Assembly: GCA_902635335.1 (NCBI GenBank)
Contig: CACPNO010000002.1
Coordinates: forward strand, 1 to 64,000
Reading direction: 5' to 3'
DNA from: an uncultured Pelagibacteraceae bacterium
Lineage (GTDB): Bacteria; Pseudomonadota; Alphaproteobacteria; Pelagibacterales; Pelagibacteraceae
Length of the DNA stretch: 64,000 nucleotides
The notes under the pieces are model-generated. The model worked only from the letters and a program-made list of their open reading frames with translations, was not told where the DNA came from and ran no database searches. Positions 18,586-28,964 of the stretch are shown one piece after another; the stretch's first letter is position 1; each line of letters starts with the position of its first letter. The position numbers and the translations under genes were made by a program.

Positions 18586-19916
18586 TGGAATTCTTTTCAC
18601 CAGAAATAATCGGCGCAATAATGATTGGTTGCATGTTGTTTGCAATTTTTGTTGGATTTCCTATTTCATTTACGTTGATTTTTTTAGGTCTTGTTTTTGG
18701 TTATTGGGGCTTTGGAAAGTTAGTTTTCTATTTAATGACCTTGCAATTTAATATGATAATGACCGAGAATACCCTGGCCGCCGTTCCACTATTTATATTT
18801 ATGGGAATTTTGATGGAGCAAGCTGGATTGATGGAAAGATTATTTAACGCGGTACAATTAATGCTCTCAAAAACTAGAGGTGCATTGTTTTATGCTGTTA
18901 TGTTTGTATCAACTATTTTTGCAGCAGCAACTGGGATTGTTGGAGCATCTGTCACAATTTTGGGAATTATGGCTGGAAAAACTATGATCAGGACAGGATA
19001 TGACACCAGACTTTCAGCGGGTCTAATTTGTGCTGGGGGTACTTTAGGAATTTTAATTCCTCCAAGCATTATGTTAGTTGTTATGGGTCCTGTATTAGAA
19101 ATACCAGTTACAGATTTATTCGCAGCAGCAATCATCCCAGGAATTCTTTTAGCATTTTTGTATGCCGCTTACACAACGTTAAGATGTTTTTTAAATCCTA
19201 AACTTGGTCCTGTATTACCAGCTTCAGAACGACCAAAAAATATGGCTAAGGTTTGGTATGAGTTTTTAATGGGTTTAATTCCTCCTGCAGGTTTAGTTTT
19301 CTTTGCCTTAGGAAGTATTTTATTTGGTCTTGCAACTCCAACTGAAGGTGCCGGCATGGGAGCTTTTGGGGCAATACTTTTAGCACTGGCATATAAAAAA
19401 CTTACTTATCATGGTCTGAAAGAAGCTCTATTGAAAACATTAGAGATAACAGCATTAATTATGTTTTTAGTTGCAGCCTCAAATTTCTTTGGTGCGGTAT
19501 TTTCAAAATTAGGAACTCCATCTCTATTAACAGACTTCTTATTAAATCTTGATGTAAATAAATATGTGATTTTAGCGATTATAATGGCTGCAATATTTCT
19601 ACTAGGTTGGCCTTTAGAATGGGTTCCAATAGTATTAATAGTTTTACCAATAGTTCTACCTTTGATTTTAGAATTAGGTTTTAACTTAACTTGGTTTGCT
19701 ATTCTTGTAGCTGTCAATTTACAAACCGCCTGGCTATCTCCACCTGTAGCTTTATCAGCTTATTTCTTAAAAGGTGTGGTACCTCAATGGGATTTAAAAG
19801 ATATATATTTAGGTATGATGCAATTTATGGTTATTCAATTAATTGGCTTAATATTAATTATTATATTTCCCCAAATAGCATTATGGTTACCAAGTATAAT
19901 GTATCCTAGCCCTTAG
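18576..19916 (+). CDS. dctM: TRAP transporter large permease (DctM)
   Basis: VPLFIFMGILMEQAGLMERLF, GTLGILIPPSIMLVVMGPV, ATPTEGAGMGAFGAILL. Confidence 0.93.
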   Translation: MALMEFFSPEIIGAIMIGCMLFAIFVGFPISFTLIFLGLVFGYWGFGKLVFYLMTLQFNMIMTENTLAAVPLFIFMGILMEQAGLMERLFNAVQLMLSKTRGALFYAVMFVSTIFAAATGIVGASVTILGIMAGKTMIRTGYDTRLSAGLICAGGTLGILIPPSIMLVVMGPVLEIPVTDLFAAAIIPGILLAFLYAAYTTLRCFLNPKLGPVLPASERPKNMAKVWYEFLMGLIPPAGLVFFALGSILFGLATPTEGAGMGAFGAILLALAYKKLTYHGLKEALLKTLEITALIMFLVAASNFFGAVFSKLGTPSLLTDFLLNLDVNKYVILAIIMAAIFLLGWPLEWVPIVLIVLPIVLPLILELGFNLTWFAILVAVNLQTAWLSPPVALSAYFLKGVVPQWDLKDIYLGMMQFMVIQLIGLILIIIFPQIALWLPSIMYPSP

Positions 19917-20805
19917 CTTTTTTATTAATTTGAGGAATAATTGTTCCTACTAAAATAATTATCAAGGATATAAATATATTAATGGATATTGTAGAACCCA
20001 AAACTATCCATGACATTGTAGCACCAATAGGACCTGTTAATGGATACATCAAACTAATTCTTCCAATTGGCGCTCTTCTCAAAGCAAAGTTATAAAATAA
20101 ATAAGCTCCAAAGGTTATAAAAGATAATGTTATGGCTGCAAGAACTGGAGGACTTAAATTTAAGTAATTATTATATTTGAAACTACTATCAGGCCACAAT
20201 ATAAAAAGTATTAGAACAGATAAGATTGCTCCAATCATGTATTGAAAAGTATTAACACCCAATTGATTTACTTTGGTTTGCATAAAACGTCTTCCAAGTA
20301 CTTCATTAATAGAGACACACATCATTCCTAAAAATATAATAAAATCCCCTAAATAATTTCCACCTCCTATTTTTTTTTGAGTTGATAATAGAATTAAAGT
20401 TCCAATAATTGTAATAAATGCACCAATTATTACTTTAACTTCAATTTTTTCTTTTAAAAAAATTCTTGCTACAAAAGGCTGCCAAATAGGAAGTGTACTT
20501 ATCAAAGCAACACCACTTACAGGAGAGGTTAGCAACAGCCCTATATGAAAACTAAGAGTTACTAAAAAAGGATTTAGTAGACCCATTAAAAAAGGAGTTA
20601 ATCCAATTTTTTTAATAGATAAATCTACTCTCATTAAAAGAGCAAATATTAACATTAAAATAAATGCTAAAGAGAATCGAACTGCCATTAAATCCATTAC
20701 ATAAAACTCTTGTAGTGCTAATTTTACAAATGGAGGACCAGAGCCAAAGCCTATAACAGCAATGAACATTGAAATGTAACCAATATTACTTTTTAAAAAA
20801 CTCAT
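19906..20805 (-). CDS. EamA/DMT-family transporter
   Basis: Ten-TM hydrophobic pattern, two EamA repeats, C-terminal RISLMYPLTGPIGATMSWIVLGSTI. Confidence 0.85.
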   Translation of the reverse strand: MSFLKSNIGYISMFIAVIGFGSGPPFVKLALQEFYVMDLMAVRFSLAFILMLIFALLMRVDLSIKKIGLTPFLMGLLNPFLVTLSFHIGLLLTSPVSGVALISTLPIWQPFVARIFLKEKIEVKVIIGAFITIIGTLILLSTQKKIGGGNYLGDFIIFLGMMCVSINEVLGRRFMQTKVNQLGVNTFQYMIGAILSVLILFILWPDSSFKYNNYLNLSPPVLAAITLSFITFGAYLFYNFALRRAPIGRISLMYPLTGPIGATMSWIVLGSTISINIFISLIIILVGTIIPQINKKAKG

Positions 20806-20869
20806 GTATTAATATCTTACTGTTATCACTTTTATAGACATATAAAAATATTAGTTTAGAATCTTTAAA

Positions 20870-22321
20870 GTGAGTCAAAATATAGAATTAAAAAATTTTG
20901 AATTAGCTTCAGTTAATCCAAGTAACAAAACATGGACTTCGGCAGATTTATTCTGTTATTGGGCAAATAGTATTCAAACTATTGCAGGATTTGCTCTTAT
21001 ATCTTCTTTGTATTTAATCTATAATTTAAGTACTTATTTAGTTTTATCTTCCTCAATAGCTGCATCAATTCTTGTGTATTTTTTTATTTCTTTAATTGGT
21101 CACCCATCCCAAAAACATGGATTACCTTTTCCAGTTTTGATGAGAATGTCCATGGGCTTAAATGGTGCTAGATATTTAAGTTTATTAAGATCAATTGTTG
21201 GAATTTTTATGTTTGGAATTCAAACATACTTTATATCCAAATCTATAACATACCTAACAAGAATTATTATTTATTACATATTCGACCCACAAATTTTAGA
21301 AAGTGAATTTGTTTTAGAATTTTTTCTAGGCTTAAATATTATAGATTGGTTTTCATTAATAGTAACATTTTTTATTCAATTTTTTTTATTTACGAATGGT
21401 CAAAGATATAATCAAGGGTTTTTAAAATTCTCCGCAATATTTGTTTACTTCGGTTTAATTTTCTTTTTTGTTATGCTTATTGCTGAAAATAGCACTCAAA
21501 TATTTCAATCTCTAAAATCTAATACAACTAGTACTAATCTGATTTCTAAATCAAATGTAATGCCCTTTTTTATTCTTACAGGGACAATTTTTTCATATTT
21601 TTCCATTGTGCTCTTGAATTATGGAGATTTTTCAAGATATGTAAAAACTAGTAAAGATTTTAAAATAGGAAATTTATTTTTATTTTTGAATATGATTATG
21701 TTTTCCTTTCTAGCAACTACTATTGTAATAGGTGTTGATGTTTTATTGAATCAAAAGCTAATCGTGGTTGATCAAATAATTACAAAGCCAATGGATATAA
21801 TAGGAAAGATTGACAATGTATATCTAACAGTTTACGCATTAATTTTCACAATATTCTCGTCACTTTCGACAAATTTAATAACCAATTATGTTCCAACACA
21901 AAATAGTATAATTAATTTTTTACCTAAAAACTTAGATCTCAAAAGTGCAGGAATACTAATTTTAATATTTGGACTGATAACAGGAAGTTTGTGGCCGTCA
22001 ATACTAAGCCAGATAGAAACAATAAAACTAATAGATAGTTTGGCAGCATTTTTTGGACCAATTTTTGGAGTTATCATTGCAGACTACTATCTAGTTAAAA
22101 AAGAAAAAATTAACCACAAAGATCTTTTTTTTATCAGACCGGAAAATGAGTACATCTATTCAGGTGGATGGAATTATAAAGCAGTATATGCCGTATTAAT
22201 TGGTTTTATTTTTTCATTTTCAATTATTTGGAATGTCAATTTTGTAGATTTTAAAACTTTTTCCTGGATTATAGGCTTTGTCGTTTCATATTTTATGTAT
22301 TATCTTCTAAATGAAAAATAA
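20870..22321 (+). CDS. NCS1-family nucleobase/hydantoin permease (GTG start)
   Basis: NPSNKTWTSADLFCYWANSIQTIAGFALISSLYL; GHPSQKHGLPFPVLMRMSMGLNGARYLSLLRSIVGIFMFGIQTY typical of NCS1. Confidence 0.88.
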   Translation: MSQNIELKNFELASVNPSNKTWTSADLFCYWANSIQTIAGFALISSLYLIYNLSTYLVLSSSIAASILVYFFISLIGHPSQKHGLPFPVLMRMSMGLNGARYLSLLRSIVGIFMFGIQTYFISKSITYLTRIIIYYIFDPQILESEFVLEFFLGLNIIDWFSLIVTFFIQFFLFTNGQRYNQGFLKFSAIFVYFGLIFFFVMLIAENSTQIFQSLKSNTTSTNLISKSNVMPFFILTGTIFSYFSIVLLNYGDFSRYVKTSKDFKIGNLFLFLNMIMFSFLATTIVIGVDVLLNQKLIVVDQIITKPMDIIGKIDNVYLTVYALIFTIFSSLSTNLITNYVPTQNSIINFLPKNLDLKSAGILILIFGLITGSLWPSILSQIETIKLIDSLAAFFGPIFGVIIADYYLVKKEKINHKDLFFIRPENEYIYSGGWNYKAVYAVLIGFIFSFSIIWNVNFVDFKTFSWIIGFVVSYFMYYLLNEK

Positions 22322-22323
22322 TT

Positions 22324-23328
22324 ATGAAAGCTTTAGTTTATACAGGTGTTGAAGAACTTACTTATAGAGATGAGAAAGATCCAACTGAGGTAAGTGGAGA
22401 AAGTATTTTAAAAGTTCATGCTTCAGGAATATGTGGATCAGATATGCATGCATATCACGGTAAAGATGAAAGAAGAATTCCACCATTGATACTTGGTCAT
22501 GAGGTAAGTGGAAAAATTCAAAATGGTAAATTTAAGGATAAAAATGTTGTATTGAATCCATTAATCACTTGTGGCAAATGCGAGTATTGTACCAATGAAC
22601 GTGAACATTTATGTCCTAAGAGAGTTTTATTAGGTATGAATAGACCATATGAGAGAAGTGGAGTATTTGCGGAACTTGTTTCAACCCCAAATCAAAATAT
22701 CTATGAAATTCCTAATCGTTTGGATTTAAGCGAAGCGACAATCGCTGAACCCACAGCGGTATCATTGCATGCTGTATTGATGGGAGAGATATCTTTGAAA
22801 AAACCTCTCTCTGCCTGTAGAACTTTGGTACAAGGTGCAGGAGCAATTGGATTATTATGTTCATTGATTTTATCTAAAATTAAAGGAAATAAAAATATAG
22901 TTATGTCTGATCCAAATAAACTAAGATTAGATGTTTGTTCAAAATATTTTGAGGGCAAATTTGTAAAACCAAATGATAAAGAGGTTGAAGAAAATAGTTT
23001 TGATATTGTTTTTGATACTGTAGGATTAGAAGCGTCTAGACAACAAGCTATATCTGTAATCAAACCCGGCGGTAGTATTATACATATAGGTTTAACTCAA
23101 CCATCTGGCACATTTAATTTTAGAAAGGCAACACTCCAGGAAGTAACATTTATAGGCACTTACTGTTATACCAACAAAGATTTTGAAAATACTATTAAGA
23201 TTTTAGCAGACAAAGAGATAGGCGACCTATCTTGGATTGAATACCGCGAACTTAAAAAAGGAGCTGAAGCTTTTAAACAAATCCATGATGGCAGTTGTTC
23301 TGCTCCAAAAATTGTCTTATTGCCATAA
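22324..23328 (+). CDS. Zinc-dependent alcohol dehydrogenase (MDR family)
   Basis: GICGSDMHAYHG, GHEVSG, structural Zn motif CGKCEYCTNEREHLC. Confidence 0.9.
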   Translation: MKALVYTGVEELTYRDEKDPTEVSGESILKVHASGICGSDMHAYHGKDERRIPPLILGHEVSGKIQNGKFKDKNVVLNPLITCGKCEYCTNEREHLCPKRVLLGMNRPYERSGVFAELVSTPNQNIYEIPNRLDLSEATIAEPTAVSLHAVLMGEISLKKPLSACRTLVQGAGAIGLLCSLILSKIKGNKNIVMSDPNKLRLDVCSKYFEGKFVKPNDKEVEENSFDIVFDTVGLEASRQQAISVIKPGGSIIHIGLTQPSGTFNFRKATLQEVTFIGTYCYTNKDFENTIKILADKEIGDLSWIEYRELKKGAEAFKQIHDGSCSAPKIVLLP

Positions 23329-23376
23329 TGAATTGGTAATATTGAAAAAAAAATTAAACTGTCTATAGAGGCTTTC

Positions 23377-24027
23377 ATGAAAAAAATTTTATTATTATTT
23401 TTATGCTCAATTATCTTATCTTCAGTATCTACAGCTGAAGAAAAAGTGATATTTGATTTTACAGAAGATGAGCTCTCTAATTTGCAAGTTAGAAAAGTTA
23501 GAGGTGCCGATGCTAAAACGATTTATACAATTGGACAAAATGAAAATGGTAATTACTTAAAAGCAGTAGCAGATAATGCAGCTTCTGGTCTGGGCAAAGA
23601 GATAAAAATAGATTTAGAGGCCACTCCTTATATTAATATTACTTGGAAAGTTGAAAAAGATTTAAAAGGAATAAAAGAAAATACAAAGAAAGGACATGAT
23701 TTTGCTGCAAGAGTTTTTGTAATTAAAAAGACAGGTGCTACACCACTATCTAATAGAGCCATTAATTATGTGTATTCTAGCAATTTAAATATTGATGATT
23801 ATAAACGAAGCCCTTATACAAAAAAGTCAATAGATTATGTTTTATCCACTACAAAAAATAACTTTGATGAGTGGATTACAGTTAAAGCAAATGTTAGAGA
23901 GGATTTTAAAAAACTTCATAAACTAGAAGTTCAAGAGTTGGATGGAGTTGCTATTATGGCTGACACAGATAATTCAAAGATGAAAGCTATAAGTTATTAT
24001 CAAAATATTTATTTTTCGTCTGAGTAA
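23377..24027 (+). CDS. Exported DUF3047-like protein
   Basis: Signal peptide; ITWKVEKDLKG...GHDFAARVFVI...NRAINYVYSS...EWITVKANVREDFKKLH...VAIMADTDNSKMKAISYYQNIYFSS. Confidence 0.7.
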   Translation: MKKILLLFLCSIILSSVSTAEEKVIFDFTEDELSNLQVRKVRGADAKTIYTIGQNENGNYLKAVADNAASGLGKEIKIDLEATPYINITWKVEKDLKGIKENTKKGHDFAARVFVIKKTGATPLSNRAINYVYSSNLNIDDYKRSPYTKKSIDYVLSTTKNNFDEWITVKANVREDFKKLHKLEVQELDGVAIMADTDNSKMKAISYYQNIYFSSE

Positions 24028-24028
24028 T

Positions 24029-24166
24029 TTATTTTATATATTTTTTGAGTACTAAACTTAAAAACGAGAGCAGAATTGCAGCAATTACATCAAGAAGTGG
24101 TTTTGCTTGAGGATATCCAAAGTTCCACAATACAACTCCTATAAGCCAAATTATATATATTTTCAT
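24029..24166 (-). CDS. Small membrane protein, 45 aa (not in supplied ORF track)
   Basis: Hand-translated: MKIYIIWLIGVVLWNFGYPQAKPLLDVIAAILLSFLSLVLKKYIK; fills an otherwise empty gap. Confidence 0.5.
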   Translation of the reverse strand: MKIYIIWLIGVVLWNFGYPQAKPLLDVIAAILLSFLSLVLKKYIK

Positions 24167-24220
24167 AAACAAATAATCATTAGTATATATATTCCTCGTC
24201 TTTGATAATATATTTTTTAT

Positions 24221-24613
24221 ATGGAATTTAAATCAAACTTTAAAGTTTACTATGAAGACACTGATAGTGGAGGAGTAGTTTATTATGCCAATTATTTGAA
24301 ATTTTTGGAACGAGCTAGAACAGATGCAATCACATCCTTAAATTTTAGTAATAAAAATCTTATAGAAAAATTTGGGATTTATATAATTGTTAAATCTTGC
24401 AACTTAAATTTCCATAAACCTGCAAAACTTGAAGACAATTTAAAAATTATTTCTAAAGTGTTAGAAGTTAAAAATGTATCAATAAGAATGAAACAGCATA
24501 TTTTTGTCAATGATAGTATGATTGTTGAGGCTGAAATATTATTAGCTTCAGTAGATGAAAAGGGCAAACCATCAAAACTTCCAGTAGAATTTAAAAGTCA
24601 ATTGATTAAATGA
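24221..24613 (+). CDS. ybgC: YbgC/Tol-Pal-type acyl-CoA thioesterase
   Basis: Hotdog signature VYYEDTDSGGVVYYANYLKFLERARTDAI. Confidence 0.9.
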   Translation: MEFKSNFKVYYEDTDSGGVVYYANYLKFLERARTDAITSLNFSNKNLIEKFGIYIIVKSCNLNFHKPAKLEDNLKIISKVLEVKNVSIRMKQHIFVNDSMIVEAEILLASVDEKGKPSKLPVEFKSQLIK

Positions 24614-25280
24614 CTTTTTTAACCTTAAGAAATAAATTAGTCATTTTATTAAAATCAATTCTTCCAGTATTAACATTTCTTGGACTTGGATGATAAGAAC
24701 CTACCAATAAGATATTATTTGGGAGTTTGAAGAATTTACTATGTCCAAATTTAATATTTGAATCAATCTTGTAATGTTTTTTATAAAATTGTATACAAGC
24801 ATCAAAAGCTATTTTCCCAAGTGCTACAATGATCTTTAAATTTTCTAAGTATTCAATTTCTTTATTAAAATATTTAAAACAATTATTAAGTTCATTTCTA
24901 GTTGGCTTATCTCCTGGAGGGACACATTTTAATGCGGTAGTTATAAAACTATCATTTAGTATTAAACCATCATTTCTGTGAACTGAATTTGATTTGTTAG
25001 ATAATTTGGCTTTATGAAGGCATTTGTACAAAAATTCAGATGATCTATCACCTGTAAAAACTCTTCCAGTCCTATTGCCACCATGTGCAGCAGGGGCTAA
25101 ACCAACTAATAAAATTCTTGCTTTTCGGTCACCAAAACCAGTTATTGGTTTCCCCCAATATTTCTCATTTATATATTGTTTTCTTTTATCTTTTGCTACC
25201 TGGTTTCTAAAGTTTACAAGTCTTGGACATTTCTTACAATTTATTATTGAGTTTTCAAGTTTTTTAAAACTTTTTTTCAT
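24606..25280 (-). CDS. Uracil-DNA glycosylase, family 5 (UDGb-like)
   Basis: CKKCPRL...RILLVGLAPAAHGGNRTGRVFTGDRSSEFL; C-terminal VGSYHPSPRNVNTGR. Confidence 0.88.
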   Translation of the reverse strand: MKKSFKKLENSIINCKKCPRLVNFRNQVAKDKRKQYINEKYWGKPITGFGDRKARILLVGLAPAAHGGNRTGRVFTGDRSSEFLYKCLHKAKLSNKSNSVHRNDGLILNDSFITTALKCVPPGDKPTRNELNNCFKYFNKEIEYLENLKIIVALGKIAFDACIQFYKKHYKIDSNIKFGHSKFFKLPNNILLVGSYHPSPRNVNTGRIDFNKMTNLFLKVKKVI

Positions 25281-25329
25281 AAATATTAATTTTTAATCAA
25301 TGAGTCTTATACTATAATTATTTAAAATT

Positions 25330-26184
25330 ATGAATGTAGGTTTTATTGGTGTTGGCTATATGGGTTATGGAATAGCCAAAAATATTTTAAAAAAGGGAAA
25401 TAAACTATTTGTTATTGCAAACAAAAAAAGGGCACCGATAGATAAAATTGTAAGTGATGGTGCTATTGAGGTAAAATCTTATAATGAATTGTGTGAAAAA
25501 AATTTAGATGCATTATTTCTTTGTGTAACTAATACACCAATCGCCCTAAGTATTGCGGAAAAAGTCTCAACTTTACTAAAAGACAATACATTAATTATTG
25601 ATGTTACAACACATAACCAAAATGGATCTATTCAAATGGAACAGATTTTTTCAAAACAAAAAATTAACTATATTGAATGCCCTGTGATGGGAGGTCCCGT
25701 TCAAGCAGAAGAAGGTGTTTGTGGAGGTATTGTTGGAGCATCAGAGGAAAATTTTAAAAAATCTGAAGTTTATTTAAAAACTTTTTGTAAAGATTATTTC
25801 CATTTTGGTGAAGTGGGTAAAGGAGCAAAGTCTAAGTTATTAAATAATTTTTTGTCACTCGGCACCGCAACAAATGTTATTGAATTCATCAAGAGCGCAA
25901 AAAAATTAGATATTGATTTAGAAAAACTTTTTGCAGTAGCAAAATTAGGATCTGGAAATTCAACAGCTTTAAATAGAATTTTTGATAATGTTCTTAAGGA
26001 TGATTATACTGGATTTAAATTTTCAACTTCCAACACTTTAAAAGACCTTACTTATATCCATGAAATGCTGAAAGACTCAGGTAATGCAGAAAAATTAGCA
26101 GATGTAAAAAAATCTTTTTATAAAAAAGCTGTTGATGATGGTAATGGAGATCTATTTATAAGTGAACTAATACAAAAAGATTAA
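25330..26184 (+). CDS. NAD(P)-dependent beta-hydroxyacid dehydrogenase
   Basis: GFIGVGYMGYGIAKNILKKGN; ECPVMGGPVQAEEGVCGGIVG; GEVGKGAKSKLLNNFLS. Confidence 0.82.
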   Translation: MNVGFIGVGYMGYGIAKNILKKGNKLFVIANKKRAPIDKIVSDGAIEVKSYNELCEKNLDALFLCVTNTPIALSIAEKVSTLLKDNTLIIDVTTHNQNGSIQMEQIFSKQKINYIECPVMGGPVQAEEGVCGGIVGASEENFKKSEVYLKTFCKDYFHFGEVGKGAKSKLLNNFLSLGTATNVIEFIKSAKKLDIDLEKLFAVAKLGSGNSTALNRIFDNVLKDDYTGFKFSTSNTLKDLTYIHEMLKDSGNAEKLADVKKSFYKKAVDDGNGDLFISELIQKD

Positions 26185-26355
26185 TTAATCCTTTTTTTTA
26201 TCAGCAAATACAATAGCTATAAGCAATAATGCTGTCCAAAACATTGCTGCTAAACTTTTGACAACACTTGTTTCGGCACCCCACAAATCAAAAAAAAATG
26301 CTCCAATAAGAATTCCAATTATATAAATTATTACTACTAATCTAGTCTGAGTCAT
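26185..26355 (-). CDS. Small membrane protein, 56 aa (not in supplied ORF track)
   Basis: Hand-translated: MTQTRLVVIIYIIGILIGAFFFDLWGAETSVVKSLAAMFWTALLLIAIVFADKKKD; overlaps end of DUF1289 gene. Confidence 0.55.
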   Translation of the reverse strand: MTQTRLVVIIYIIGILIGAFFFDLWGAETSVVKSLAAMFWTALLLIAIVFADKKKD

Positions 26356-26599
26356 TCAGTTGCTTCTTTTTAAATAACGATATTCCGTTATTTTTTTTAT
26401 GTTCATAAGATTCTTTGAAACTTTCAAGCTGCCATCCTTGCATTCTCTTCTGAATATCTTCTAAATTTTGTTTTTTCCACTCATCTTTGGTATTCTGGTC
26501 CTTCCAAATCTTCTTTTCATCATTATTTCTTCCACAGCCATAACAATATCCAGTTACTGGATCCATTTTGCAAATGCTTATACAGGGTGAAACTATCAT
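26342..26599 (-). CDS. DUF1289-family Cys-rich protein
   Basis: SPCISICKMDPVTGYCYGCGRNNDE. Confidence 0.85.
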   Translation of the reverse strand: MIVSPCISICKMDPVTGYCYGCGRNNDEKKIWKDQNTKDEWKKQNLEDIQKRMQGWQLESFKESYEHKKNNGISLFKKKQLNDSD

Positions 26600-26638
26600 T
26601 TTTTTATATATTTATATCCTTTTACACTATTATTCTGA

Positions 26639-26667
26639 TTGGACAAATTAGATCAATACTATATAAA
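26639..26667 (+). promoter_or_regulatory. Putative sigma70 promoter for tRNA-Leu
   Basis: TTGGAC-N17-TATAAA ending about 14 nt upstream of the mature tRNA 5' end. Confidence 0.45.
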
Positions 26668-26680
26668 ACAGCATAAATTT

Positions 26681-26765
26681 GGGCGAGTGGCGGAATTGGT
26701 AGACGCGTTGGTCTTAGGAACCAATAGTGCAAGCTGTGAAGGTTCGAGTCCTTTCTCGCCTACCA
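26681..26765 (+). tRNA. tRNA-Leu (anticodon TAG), CCA encoded
   Basis: GGGCGAGTGGCGGAATTGGTAGACGC...CTTAGGA loop...GGTTCGAGTCC...CTCGCCTACCA; long variable arm. Confidence 0.95.
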
Positions 26766-26775
26766 TAAATAGATT

Positions 26776-28233
26776 ATGAAAGTAACAATTGAAAATAAAA
26801 AGGGTTTAGAAAAAGATCTTAAAGTATTCATAGATAAGAAAATAATCTCAGGCTTCATGGATGAAAAATATGAAGAAATAAGAAAAGACGTTGTAATAAA
26901 AGGTTTCAGACCTGGTAAAGTACCTACCGAAATATTAAAAAGACAATTTGGTAAAGCTGTTTATGGTGAAGTAATTGATAAGTTGCTAAAAGATACAACA
27001 ACAAAAGCTTTAGAAGAAAATAAAATTAAACCGGCCGGACAACCTAAAATAGATCTAAAGTCTTTTGGTGAAGGTAAAGATTTAGAATACATTATTTCAG
27101 TCACTGAATTACCAAATGTTTCAGCCAAAGGATTAAGCTCAATAAGAGTAGATGAGTATGTCGTAAAAATTGATCCAAAAGAAACAGATAAAAGAATTAG
27201 TGAAATTGCAAAAAACCAAAACAATTTTAAAGATGCAGAAGCAAATTATAGCTCAAAAATTAATGATCTCGTAATTTTTGATTATAAAGGAACTATTGAC
27301 GGCAAAGAATTTAAGGGTAACGAAGGTAAAAATACTCAATTAGTTCTTGGAAAAGATTTATTTATAAAAGGCTTTGATAAACAATTAGAAGGTGTTAAAT
27401 CAGGTGACACAAAAAATGTAGAAGTAAATCTACCTGAAAATTTTCCTGAAAAAGACCTTATTAATAAAAGTGCTGTGTTTGAATGTAATATTACAGCAGT
27501 AAGAATTCCAGAAGAAGTAAAAATTAATGATGATTTTGCTAAAAATATGGGTGCAAAAGATTTAGCTGATTTAAAAGAACTTATTTCAAAACAAATTAAT
27601 GATGAATATAAAAATTCATTAGCCATGATTACAAAGAAAAGTATTCTTGAGCAAATAGAGAGAGAAAAACTAGACCAATTACCTGGTAATTTAATTGAAC
27701 AGGAAGTTAAAATATTATCTCAAGGAATGAAGGAAGATGAAGTTAAAAAGAACCAAAAATCATTAGAGGAACAAGCTAAAAAAAGAATTAAAACTGGATT
27801 AATTTTAAATGCTTTTGGAGAAGAAAATAAAATTAATGTGTCCCAGGAAGAAATAAATGTTGAAATACAAAAACAATTTAGAATGATGCCAGGTCAAGAG
27901 AAGATTGTTAAAGATTATTATGAACAAAATCCTGCAGCCATAGATAGTTTAAGGGGACAAATTTACGAAGAAAAAATAATTGAAGAAATTAAGAAAAAAG
28001 CAAAAATAACTAAAAAAGAAATTACCAAAGAAGAAGCTGAGAAAATTCTAAAACAAGAAAATGAAAACAATATTAAAGAGCAAGCTAAACTTGCTAAAAA
28101 AGATGGAGATGAGAAAAATAAGAAAAAAACAGATCCTAAAAAAAAAGAGGTAAAAACAAAATCGAAAGAAACTAAAAAAACTAAAACCCCCACATCAAAA
28201 CCTAAAAAAGCAAAAAAGGTTAGCAAAAAGTAA
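26776..28233 (+). CDS. tig: Trigger factor with Lys-rich C-terminal extension
   Basis: [21 protein letters not shown]; PPIase domain; synteny with clpP-clpX-lon. Confidence 0.95.
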   Translation: MKVTIENKKGLEKDLKVFIDKKIISGFMDEKYEEIRKDVVIKGFRPGKVPTEILKRQFGKAVYGEVIDKLLKDTTTKALEENKIKPAGQPKIDLKSFGEGKDLEYIISVTELPNVSAKGLSSIRVDEYVVKIDPKETDKRISEIAKNQNNFKDAEANYSSKINDLVIFDYKGTIDGKEFKGNEGKNTQLVLGKDLFIKGFDKQLEGVKSGDTKNVEVNLPENFPEKDLINKSAVFECNITAVRIPEEVKINDDFAKNMGAKDLADLKELISKQINDEYKNSLAMITKKSILEQIEREKLDQLPGNLIEQEVKILSQGMKEDEVKKNQKSLEEQAKKRIKTGLILNAFGEENKINVSQEEINVEIQKQFRMMPGQEKIVKDYYEQNPAAIDSLRGQIYEEKIIEEIKKKAKITKKEITKEEAEKILKQENENNIKEQAKLAKKDGDEKNKKKTDPKKKEVKTKSKETKKTKTPTSKPKKAKKVSKK

Positions 28234-28265
28234 TCACAAGTTGTATAAGATTAATCGAATCGATT

Positions 28266-28877
28266 ATGTCTATTAAAATACCAGAACAATTAAATACCCT
28301 TATTCCTATGGTTGTTGAACAATCAAGCAGGGGAGAAAGAGCATATGACATTTATTCAAGATTGCTTAAAGAAAGAATTGTATTTGTAGTTGGTCCAATT
28401 AATGATTCAGTTGCATCATTAGTTACTGCTCAACTATTATTTTTAGAGTCTGAAGACCCAAAGAAAGAAATTTCTTTATATATCAACAGTCCAGGCGGAC
28501 TTGTAACAGCTGGACTTGGTATTTATGATACGATGCAATACATCAAGCCAGAAATCAGCACTTTATGTATTGGACAAGCAGCAAGCATGGGTTCATTTTT
28601 GTTAGCAGCTGGCGCAAAAGGAAAAAGATTTTCGTTACCAAATTCCAGAATAATGGTTCATCAACCTTCAGCTGGTTTTCAAGGACAGGCAACAGATATT
28701 GAAATTCACGCTAATGAGGTTTTGTCTTTAAAAAAAAGATTAAATGAAATCTATTCAAAACATACTGGAAAATCTGTTGATGAAATTAAATCTGCATTAG
28801 AGAGAGATAATTTTATGACTCCTGATAATGCAAAAAGTTTTGGCTTGATAGACAAAGTGGTAGAAAAGAGAGATTAG
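28266..28877 (+). CDS. clpP: ATP-dependent Clp protease proteolytic subunit
   Basis: [19 protein letters not shown] (Ser), [22 protein letters not shown] (His). Confidence 0.97.
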   Translation: MSIKIPEQLNTLIPMVVEQSSRGERAYDIYSRLLKERIVFVVGPINDSVASLVTAQLLFLESEDPKKEISLYINSPGGLVTAGLGIYDTMQYIKPEISTLCIGQAASMGSFLLAAGAKGKRFSLPNSRIMVHQPSAGFQGQATDIEIHANEVLSLKKRLNEIYSKHTGKSVDEIKSALERDNFMTPDNAKSFGLIDKVVEKRD

Positions 28878-28964
28878 GTAACAATATATAGATTGTCCAC
28901 AACCTCCACTTGATTACATTGCATCATATGTATTAAAGTATTAAATTGATTCGAATTAAAAATT

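Noticed and set aside
27963-28226. 87-aa antisense Phe/Ser-rich ORF over the trigger factor tail
   Set aside because: Mirror of the AAA/AAG-rich tail; composition artefact.
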